Positions 58,391-64,000 of a stretch of 64,000 bases of DNA are shown in pieces (position 1 is the stretch's first letter; each line of letters opens with the position of its first letter). Source of the stretch: an uncultured Saccharospirillaceae bacterium (lineage in GTDB: Bacteria > Pseudomonadota > Gammaproteobacteria > Pseudomonadales > Oceanobacteraceae); NCBI GenBank assembly GCA_947499545.1, contig CANMOZ010000013.1:48754-112753 (forward strand), in the 5' to 3' direction. The notes beneath the pieces were generated by a model that did not search any database, had not been told where the DNA came from, and saw nothing but the letters and a program-made list of their open reading frames with translations. The position numbers and the translations under genes were made by a program.

Positions 58391-58837
58391 ATGAATTTGA
58401 CACACTGGGACCCTATCCGTGAGCTAGAGCATTTCTTTGATCGTTACCGTGAGCACGGTACTCAAGTGCCGGAGCGCCGTCGCCTGGATGATTTGGCTGC
58501 AGCAGACTGGATGCCAAAAGTTGATATTGTTGAAACAGAAGAATCTTTTGAAATTCATGCGGAATTACCAGGCGTAGAAAAAGATAACATTAAAGTAGCT
58601 GTTCACGATGGTATTCTCACCCTTAAAGGTCATAGAGAATCTAAAAAAGAGGAAAAAACCAAAAAATACCATCGAATAGAACGCTCCGTAGGCAGTTTCT
58701 CTAGAAGTTTTGCTTTACCTGAAAGTGTGAATGAAGAGCAAATCCATGCGGACTTTAAACACGGCATTTTAACGTTATTGCTTCCAAAAACATCGAAGCC
58801 AGTACCAAAATCGATAGAAGTAAAAGTAAAGGATTAA
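58391..58837 (+). CDS. Small heat shock protein, Hsp20/alpha-crystallin family
   Basis: A 148-residue protein with the alpha-crystallin domain: MPKVDIVETEESFEIHAELPG, VHDGILTLKGHRE, RSFALPESV and HGILTLLLPK. The C-terminus carries a basic tail with KSIEV as the IxI/V-type anchor. It holds unfolding proteins without ATP for later refolding. GGAGG lies ideally before ATG 58391. It is a single gene with its own hairpin. Confidence 0.95.
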   Translation: MNLTHWDPIRELEHFFDRYREHGTQVPERRRLDDLAAADWMPKVDIVETEESFEIHAELPGVEKDNIKVAVHDGILTLKGHRESKKEEKTKKYHRIERSVGSFSRSFALPESVNEEQIHADFKHGILTLLLPKTSKPVPKSIEVKVKD

Positions 58838-59172
58838 TTTAATCCTGAACTGAGAATAATGCATGAAAGCAACGGTTGTTGCTTCCATGCATTCGTCATT
58901 TTCAAATTATATTAAATGCCTTTTTGATAGAAAGGCGTTTAGCTGTAGTTTTTGTTGTTTGGTATCAGTAGGCTCGAGCCCGTTATTAAAAAAGAGTTAC
59001 TACCTTTTTTGAATTCTTTGCTGGGAATTTTTTCTAAGATGGGTAATCCCATTAATATGAAAAGGCCATATTACTGACGGTTGCATCCACTGCTGGTATT
59101 GAAAGATCGCTCAGATAAAACGTCGCTACTTGAATTCCGAAAATATGAGTGTCAACTGCTTGCAGTGTAGCC
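58838..59172. other. Convergent intergenic region between the Hsp20 and tusE genes
   Basis: About 335 bases without a gene. The left part holds the Hsp20 hairpin (58858-58893). The rest is AT-rich and shows no convincing ORF, repeat or RNA signal; a minus-strand frame at 59052-59279 overlaps tusE and looks spurious. Confidence 0.55.
58858..58893. terminator. Hairpin terminator after the Hsp20 gene
   Basis: AATGCATG/CATGCATT and AGCAAC/GTTGCT form an imperfect 15-bp stem with one mismatch and a GGTT loop, 21 bases after the stop. The T-run is weak, so termination may be bidirectional. Confidence 0.65.
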
Positions 59173-59484
59173 CTATAAACAGTTAGCGGGTTTTGGTAAA
59201 CCGGCCAGTTTAGCCAATCGTTTTGCTGGACTTTCGGGGAATAATGATAATAAATATAAGCTATTGCCTTTCTCTTCACCGAGTTGTTGTTTTACAGCTT
59301 TAACGAGAGGACGCATGGCTGGTGAAAGATCATATTCTTCATAGAATGCACGGACTAAATGAATTAACTCCCAGTGGGCCTCTGTCAGGGTGATGCCCTC
59401 AGATTCAGCAAGCTGAATAGTGACTTCAGGGGTCCAAAGAGAAGGGTCTTTAAGGAACCCCTCTTCATCAACGGCAATATCCAC
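59173..59484 (-). CDS. tusE: Sulfur relay protein TusE (DsrC family)
   Basis: TusE accepts sulfur from TusBCD and passes it to MnmA for 2-thiouridine in tRNA. The 103-residue protein has the family features GFLKDPSLWTPEV, HWELIHLVRAFYEEY and the C-terminal KLAGLPKPANCL with the active cysteine next to last. It is the last gene of tusDCBE. Confidence 0.95.
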   Translation of the reverse strand: MDIAVDEEGFLKDPSLWTPEVTIQLAESEGITLTEAHWELIHLVRAFYEEYDLSPAMRPLVKAVKQQLGEEKGNSLYLLSLFPESPAKRLAKLAGLPKPANCL

Positions 59485-59520
59485 GTAACTCTCTCATTTA
59501 ACTATCTGGTAGGGTGAGGC

Positions 59521-59799
59521 TTAAAACCAGCTGATTACTTTTTCAGCTTTAGCACAAAATGTCACCCATTCTTGATCATCAATGGGTTCGAGTAAGTGCT
59601 GGTAATTTTGAGTGGTAAACCCTTGGGAGGCTAGATCCTCAATTAATCCATAACATTGTAGGTGCTTGAGATTAGCCAATACTTGTAACTCAGAACAAGC
59701 ATTCCCCATAAGCAGTAGTTTATCTTGCTGGGAGCAGATTGTCTTGAGCGTTGACCACTGTTCTGGATCGAGCGGTGCTTGGATGAGATGCAGGTGCAT
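59521..59799 (-). CDS. tusB: Sulfurtransferase complex subunit TusB (DsrH family)
   Basis: A 92-residue subunit of the TusBCD heterohexamer. The start is taken at ATG 59799 (MHLHLIQAP), the usual TusB beginning; the TTG at 59829 is less likely. The middle has LLLMGNACSELQVLA and the end VISWF, typical of the small DsrH-like protein. It is between tusC and tusE on the same transcript. Confidence 0.85.
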   Translation of the reverse strand: MHLHLIQAPLDPEQWSTLKTICSQQDKLLLMGNACSELQVLANLKHLQCYGLIEDLASQGFTTQNYQHLLEPIDDQEWVTFCAKAEKVISWF

Positions 59800-59834
59800 G
59801 GGGTGGTTCTCATTAAGGGTTTCAATCAATGATG

Positions 59835-60206
59835 CTATAAGCTGATGGTACGATCATGCTGATTGATCAAAGTTTGTATTTGATCAACAAAGACGGCTGT
59901 GCCCGTTAATGCTTCTGTCGTAAAGCCTTCAGGGTTAAGGTAGTACACATGCTTAATCCCATAAAGACTCAATGCTTTAAGGTTTTTCCTAAGGTCGCGT
60001 GCGCCTTGCGCGGATGCATCAAACCCTGCTCGAAGCACTCGACTGGCTTGTTGAGAAAAAAGAAGGCTTACGTCTTGTCCCATTGCGCTCATGGCTAGTG
60101 CCATATCCAAACCTTCTTGCAGTTGCAATGGTGAGCTAGGGCTACTAACGAAGTAGAGAAGGTGTTTGAGTGGTAGCCTCTCATCTCTTTGAGCATTATC
60201 ATTCAT
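59835..60206 (-). CDS. tusC: Sulfurtransferase complex subunit TusC (DsrF family)
   Basis: A 123-residue subunit of the TusBCD complex, recognised by FVSSPSSPLQLQEGLDMALAM and LLFSQQASRVL with a C-terminal VFVDQIQTL. The family has no essential catalytic cysteine here. It lies between tusD and tusB, in the standard order. Confidence 0.88.
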   Translation of the reverse strand: MNDNAQRDERLPLKHLLYFVSSPSSPLQLQEGLDMALAMSAMGQDVSLLFSQQASRVLRAGFDASAQGARDLRKNLKALSLYGIKHVYYLNPEGFTTEALTGTAVFVDQIQTLINQHDRTISL

Positions 60207-60271
60207 CTCGTTTTAACTCTTTTTTCTATTCGTCCATACGCAATCGTTCAGGTCGTCATGGCGGTTGGGGG

Positions 60272-60667
60272 TTAACCTCCAAACGTTAGAGTCTGATCGC
60301 TTTCGGAGCAAGCGGCTGAAAAACTTCCTAATCCACAGAGTTCGAAGCCGTGGGCAAGGTTGCCTTGGTTTCCTTTCTCATGGCGATTAGCCTCTTCGTC
60401 GCTTAGCACACCTCGACGAATACTAGCAGCAATGCAGACCTGCAAAGGCAGATCAAGAGAGGCGCCTAATGCTTGCCAATCCGTTTGAATGTTTTGCTCT
60501 TTTGAAGGCATATAGATCAAGCGGTTTGCGATCAGTACGGCGTCTTCATAAAAAAAGACCTGGCGAATTTGATGCCCATTCGCGTGTGCAGTCTGTGCGA
60601 ATCTAAGAGCACTCTGGCATGCACGTGTCGAAAAGGGGGACCCCTTAATCAGTAGGTTAAAGATCAT
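60272..60667 (-). CDS. tusD: Sulfurtransferase complex subunit TusD (DsrE family)
   Basis: A 131-residue DsrE-type subunit that carries the persulfide. It begins MIFNLLIKGSPFSTRACQSA and has IRQVFFYEDAVLIA, and LQVCIAASIRRGVL with the active cysteine of the DsrE family. It heads the tusDCBE operon. Confidence 0.92.
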   Translation of the reverse strand: MIFNLLIKGSPFSTRACQSALRFAQTAHANGHQIRQVFFYEDAVLIANRLIYMPSKEQNIQTDWQALGASLDLPLQVCIAASIRRGVLSDEEANRHEKGNQGNLAHGFELCGLGSFSAACSESDQTLTFGG

Positions 60668-60705
60668 GGTCTCAGTTACTCAATGCTGTCTTGAACGCTT
60701 AGCAC

Positions 60706-60736
60706 ATAAAAAAAGGGGCACTGAATGCCCCTTTGA
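60706..60736 (-). terminator. Rho-independent terminator after the Bax inhibitor family gene
   Basis: On the minus strand AAAGGGGCA and TGCCCCTTT pair around a 5-base loop, followed by a T-run (seen as AAAAAAA on plus). It separates the gene at 60761 from tusD. Confidence 0.88.
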
Positions 60737-60760
60737 TATGCAGGTTTGATGTGCGAATGA

Positions 60761-61432
60761 TCAATCGTCGCCCATCACTCCTAGAATCTGAAGCAGGCTG
60801 ACAAAGATGTTATAGAGAGATACATACAATGTCACGGTTGCGCTGATGTAATTCGTTTCTCCGCCACGAACAATTTGATTGGTTTGATACAAGATCAAAA
60901 ATGAACTCAATACTGCAAACATGGCTGAAATTGCTAAATGTAGAGCTGGAATTTGTAGGAACAGGTTCGCAATTGAAGCGACGAAAGCAATTAAGATTCC
61001 AGCAAACAAGAAACCGCTCATGAAGCTGAAATCACGCTTAGTAACCATCGCGTAGCCCGACATACCCACAAAAATGATGCCTGTACCTGCTAACGCTTGC
61101 ATGACAATGCTGGCACCAGCGGGTGTAGCTAGGTAATAGCTGAGCATCGGCCCTAGCCCTGCACCTAAAAGGCCTGTCATAGCAAATACCCAGAAAATGC
61201 CAGCAGAAGAATGCTGAGTTCTTGGGATCACAAACCAAATCAAAGCAAGAGCAGCGATGGAACAAATCATCGAACCGCCACGAGGCATACCAACAGCCAT
61301 CGATACGCCAGCTGCAAGAGCTGAAAAGAGTAGTGTCATACTTAGCAATGCATAGGTGTTTCTTAACACCTTGTTTGTTGCTAAAACACCCGAGACACTC
61401 TGTGTAGAGCTCATTTTTTGTGTGTCGTACAT
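60761..61432 (-). CDS. Bax inhibitor-1/YccA family membrane protein
   Basis: A 223-residue protein with seven hydrophobic segments and the family features GYAMVTKRDFSFMSGFLFAG and ILYQTNQIVRGGETNYISATVTLYVSLYNIF. YccA of E. coli interacts with FtsH and SecY, while BsYetJ is a calcium leak channel; the role here is not settled. GAGGAG precedes the ATG at good spacing. It is often next to the tus genes in gammaproteobacteria, as here. Confidence 0.9.
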   Translation of the reverse strand: MYDTQKMSSTQSVSGVLATNKVLRNTYALLSMTLLFSALAAGVSMAVGMPRGGSMICSIAALALIWFVIPRTQHSSAGIFWVFAMTGLLGAGLGPMLSYYLATPAGASIVMQALAGTGIIFVGMSGYAMVTKRDFSFMSGFLFAGILIAFVASIANLFLQIPALHLAISAMFAVLSSFLILYQTNQIVRGGETNYISATVTLYVSLYNIFVSLLQILGVMGDD

Positions 61433-61631
61433 AACCGCTCCTCAGTAAGGATTCCTTTACCACTATGATATAGTCACTACGAGCAAGTTCAAGGGGTAGA
61501 CTAATTAAATGCGAAATTAACTTCGTATGTATTTTGTACATCCCGCTTCTTTTATTAGCTAATCCTATGATTTTTCAGAAAAAATAGTTGACATCCACTC
61601 GCTCTGAGGTATTATACGCACCGACCGCAGC

Positions 61632-61722
61632 GGAGGAGTGGCTGAGCGGTTGAAAGCACCGGTCTTGAAAACCGGCGAAGGTTAATAGCCTTCCGTGAGT
61701 TCGAATCTCACCTCCTCCGCCA
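61632..61722 (+). tRNA. tRNA-Ser (anticodon UGA)
   Basis: A 91-base type II tRNA with acceptor GGAGGAG/CTCCTCC, discriminator G and encoded CCA. The anticodon loop CT-TGA-AA (TGA at 61666-61668) reads UCA and related serine codons. The long variable arm and the TTCGAATC T-loop are typical of serine tRNA. An integrase gene directly downstream indicates that the 3' end is an attachment site. Confidence 0.95.
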
Positions 61723-61803
61723 TATACTTCAAGGGCTTCCGGGTTAGGAAGTACCAACAAAATAGCCAAAAATACCCCGTTTTACCCCCATTTCGCGCAC
61801 TTT
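61702..61803. other. Probable attachment site (attL) at the tRNA-Ser 3' end
   Basis: The tRNA 3' end, starting near the T-loop, is followed directly by sequence leading to an integrase gene. Integrases of this type usually recombine within the tRNA 3' end and rebuild it. The core cannot be limited without the second copy, which is outside the window. Confidence 0.4.
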
Positions 61804-61910
61804 TGACACCAAGATGACACCAAAAAGTCTCGCTTAAGATACTGAAAATCGTCATTTATTTGCTCCCTATTAATATTTAGTTTCAAGTGAAACGTGGCAA
61901 AATGACACCA
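61804..61910 (+). repeat. Three TGACACCA direct repeats, candidate integrase arm sites
   Basis: TGACACCA occurs at 61804-61811, 61815-61822 and 61903-61910, between the tRNA and the integrase gene. Short direct repeats in this place are typical of the arm-type binding sites for the N-terminal domain of the integrase. Confidence 0.45.
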
Positions 61911-61935
61911 CAAATAGCTTATTCCTATTGTTTTT

Positions 61936-63087
61936 CTATTTCTTATTGAAAAGTTCTACAGCTTTCATTCCTAACTCTGATTCACAACTGGGTATCCACT
62001 TGGCGTAGGTAGAGGCTGTAATGATGACGGTTGAGTGCCCCATCTGTTTTGATACCCATGCTAAGGGCTCACCAGCCGACAACATCATCGACGCATATGT
62101 GTGCCGAGTTTGGTATGGGTAGCGGTATCTGACGCCAGCTTTCTTTAAGCCTGGTTTCCACATGTACTCTCGAACGTCTTGGTCATCTTTCCAGGGCCGT
62201 TTTTGCCTTGGATTATGGAAGATGGTTCTGTCTTCAAGTTCACCTGTGAATTCTAATTGCCTCTCCAGGGCCTCTTGAGCTGGAGGGAGTAGGGTAACCT
62301 CTCTAACCCCTGCTTTTGTCTTAGGGGGCTCAGGGGCATCGGCTGCAAAGGTTTTAGCCTTGTTGACATGAATCCTCTTCCGATCAAAGTCAATGTCATC
62401 CCAGGTGAGGGCAATCTGCTCTGAAATTCTAAGCCCTGTCCATAAGGCAAATTGGACAAAGTTCCTCGCTTGTTCATTTAGCGCCTCCAATATGGCCCGC
62501 TGCTCCTTAGCAGTAAAAGGGTCGATTTTGCTTTGTTTAGGCGGCTCATACTTCTTGTATTGCCACCCCTTTAATACATTGGTTTCGAGTAAGTCATCCT
62601 GAACAGCCTCCTGAAGAGCACACCTTAACGGACTTACTATGTTTGAAATCTGTTTGTTTGATATATCTAATTGGCTTACCCAGTCCCGAACATCACTTCT
62701 ACGTAGGTCTTTTAATCGAATCATGCCTAGCTGAGGAATGATTTGGTTCTCAATGATGGCTCTGTAAACTCTATAGGTGCTGCTTTTAAGTTCTAGCTCC
62801 TTCTTATCAAGCCACATTCTCATATAATCCATGATGAATGGGTCATTAAGGTCGACTTGTCTAGGCATCAGCCTTGCGTTCTTGCTGCCTGGAAATGAGA
62901 CAGCATAATCAAAAGTGCCTTGCTTGATAGCCTCAACCACTTGAGCCCTGAATAGAGAGGCCCTTCTTAGATTATTGGGCGTGGGCTCAAGCTTGAGGCA
63001 TTCCCGACACCTCTTTCCTTGGTATTGGAAACTAATTTGAATACTGGTGTTCCGCTTCGGTTCGACACCGGGGTATTTTCTGCCCAT
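61936..63087 (-). CDS. Tyrosine recombinase, phage/island integrase
   Basis: The 383-residue protein begins MGRKYPGVEPKRNTSIQISF with a following YQGKRCRECLKLEPT, the arm-binding (DUF3596-type) domain of integrases of this phage group. A core-binding domain and the catalytic domain follow: TGLRISEQIALTW (first Arg), YQTRHTYASMML (Arg and His), MGHSTVIITASTYAKW (His and the nucleophile Tyr). It is transcribed toward the tRNA and starts inside the excisionase-like gene. Confidence 0.9.
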   Translation of the reverse strand: MGRKYPGVEPKRNTSIQISFQYQGKRCRECLKLEPTPNNLRRASLFRAQVVEAIKQGTFDYAVSFPGSKNARLMPRQVDLNDPFIMDYMRMWLDKKELELKSSTYRVYRAIIENQIIPQLGMIRLKDLRRSDVRDWVSQLDISNKQISNIVSPLRCALQEAVQDDLLETNVLKGWQYKKYEPPKQSKIDPFTAKEQRAILEALNEQARNFVQFALWTGLRISEQIALTWDDIDFDRKRIHVNKAKTFAADAPEPPKTKAGVREVTLLPPAQEALERQLEFTGELEDRTIFHNPRQKRPWKDDQDVREYMWKPGLKKAGVRYRYPYQTRHTYASMMLSAGEPLAWVSKQMGHSTVIITASTYAKWIPSCESELGMKAVELFNKK

Positions 63088-63272
63088 TTTTCGTAACCCT
63101 CTAAATTAATTAATACATGGCCATCAGGTGCTTTTGTATAGTGAACTCCTAGTACCCATTGTTTCTTTGCTATCTTGTGTCGAACGGCATACGTTGAATA
63201 ACCGGTTAACTCCACAAATTTATTTATTCGTACAAACTTCGTTGACATACTTCCTATATTTTCTGTTGACAT
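62967..63272 (-). CDS. Excisionase-like DNA-binding protein
   Basis: A 101-residue protein with RINKFVELTGYSTYAVRHKI, a winged-helix start, and WVLGVHYTKAPDGHVLINLE, typical of phage excisionases that direct integrase to excision. It overlaps the integrase start by 121 bases in another frame, and the last 35 or so residues fall in this overlap. Overlapping xis/int pairs are common and give coupled expression. Confidence 0.75.
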   Translation of the reverse strand: MSTENIGSMSTKFVRINKFVELTGYSTYAVRHKIAKKQWVLGVHYTKAPDGHVLINLEGYEKWAENTPVSNRSGTPVFKLVSNTKERGVGNASSLSPRPII

Positions 63273-63329
63273 AATTCACCCCCACCGATGGTCAGTGTTG
63301 TTTTTAATCGTGTTAAATCGGTTGAGTGG

Positions 63330-64000
63330 TTAGCTACTGGAAAAATGTTCTAAGGCTTGGAGAGCACTTGAGAACATAGCCGGGCTAAAGTGTGCGTACT
63401 TCAGCGTGGTTTCAATTGAGTTGTGACCCATCCATTCTTTAACGGTGTAGATGGGAATGCCTGCTCTAATCATTCGAGTGCAGCAGGTGTGTCGTAAGGT
63501 GTAGGGTGTCACTCGCTCGGTTGGGGGCAAGTGATCATCATTCAAGCCCATTTGTTTTTTAATGCTTTGCATGAATGATAGTGATTGATGGTTGGAGCTA
63601 ACGGTTTTGAACAATTTATCGCTCTCGTCTGCCTGGTGTTCCCATAGCGGTTGAATGCTTTTGGGAATTGGCAAATGGGTTTCATTGTAAGCACCTCGCT
63701 TTTTTCCTCTGAGAATACGTAGAGCCATGGTCTTGGGTTTGAAGTCTTCTTTGTTCAAAGACCAAAGCTCATGAGGCCTCATTCCCATATGAAGCAAGGT
63801 GGCAAAGTAGGTTTGCACTTCAGGGGTTTGTTCTTTGAGTACGGTCTCAAAGGTTTTAATTTCCTCGTCTGAGAGAATACGAGTACGGCCTCCATTGTTC
63901 TCTTGTAGAGTAAACCCCTTGGCAGACAGCGTATCTTCTGGTCTGTAGAGACCAAGCATGACGCCAATGTCGGTAAGGGTTTGGAGCGCACAGAGTTTTT
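63330..64000 (-). CDS. Second tyrosine recombinase, N-terminus outside window
   Basis: The frame stays open through the right edge; the ATG at 63959 is internal, since codons upstream remain in frame. The visible part is the catalytic domain: ATLLHMGMRPHELWSL (first Arg), TPYTLRHTCCTRMI (His/Arg), WMGHNSIETTLKYAH (His, then Tyr). It differs clearly from the first integrase. It could be a second integrated element or a paired recombinase of the same one. Confidence 0.85.
   Translation of the reverse strand, partial: KLCALQTLTDIGVMLGLYRPEDTLSAKGFTLQENNGGRTRILSDEEIKTFETVLKEQTPEVQTYFATLLHMGMRPHELWSLNKEDFKPKTMALRILRGKKRGAYNETHLPIPKSIQPLWEHQADESDKLFKTVSSNHQSLSFMQSIKKQMGLNDDHLPPTERVTPYTLRHTCCTRMIRAGIPIYTVKEWMGHNSIETTLKYAHFSPAMFSSALQALEHFSSS

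Noticed and set aside
59052-59279. 75-residue frame after tusE
   Set aside because: It overlaps the end of tusE in another frame and has no family features.

Overview
The window is chromosome of a gammaproteobacterium. Gene content and order (pyrH-frr-uppS-cdsA-dxr-rseP-bamA-skp-lpxD-fabZ-lpxA-lpxB-rnhB; rplU-rpmA-obgE-proB; tusDCBE; glnD-map beside rpsB-tsf) are those of a Gram-negative with lipid A and a BAM machine, and the protein sequences look like marine Oceanospirillales-type bacteria. The genus cannot be named from the sequence alone. Nearly all of the window is coding, with normal operon spacing and many clear Rho-independent terminators.

Layout. 1-7115 is mostly accessory: the end of a PilZ gene, a GNAT acetyltransferase, a SMI1/KNR4 (SUKH) protein, a two-gene RNA repair operon (ATP-dependent RNA ligase plus HD-Pnk end-healing enzyme, ATGA-coupled), a three-gene secreted-protein operon (solute-binding protein, 60-aa ORF, eight-cysteine secreted protein) and a lone AAA ATPase. 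7126-9538 holds two glycosyltransferases and a polysaccharide deacetylase, a small surface-glycan cluster. 9857-17709 is housekeeping: GNAT, dsbD, ispB, rplU-rpmA-obgE, proB, kdsA. 17809-18990 encodes a YopH/SptP-like tyrosine phosphatase, unexpected here because such proteins are type III effectors. 19233-25618 has an exported protein, a response regulator with EAL domain, ilvIH, a DUF4124 protein and a methyltransferase. 25632-37128 has pgeF-rluD, bamD, a secreted HNH nuclease, a Tsx-like porin, RNase Z, elbB, dapD, yffB, glnD and map. 37492-52494 is one long block of plus-strand genes for translation, isoprenoid, phospholipid, outer-membrane and lipid A biogenesis. 52596-60667 has a beta-propeller phytase, a small periplasmic protein, a lipoprotein metalloprotease with a 10-unit repeat, acs, a small heat-shock protein and tusDCBE. 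After a Bax-inhibitor-1 family gene and tRNA-Ser(UGA), the right end (61723-64000) is the edge of an integrated element: a tyrosine recombinase pointing at the tRNA, an overlapping excisionase-like gene and a second, window-truncated recombinase.

The core genes cooperate as expected: S2, EF-Ts, Frr, Map and GlnD serve growth, CdsA, UppS, Dxr and IspB serve membrane lipids and isoprenoids, and BamA, BamD, Skp, RseP and LpxABD build the outer membrane. The parts most worth attention are the RNA ligase/HD-Pnk operon with a perfect palindrome in its leader, the effector-like tyrosine phosphatase, the eight-cysteine secreted operon and the tRNA-Ser element with TGACACCA repeats that look like integrase arm sites.
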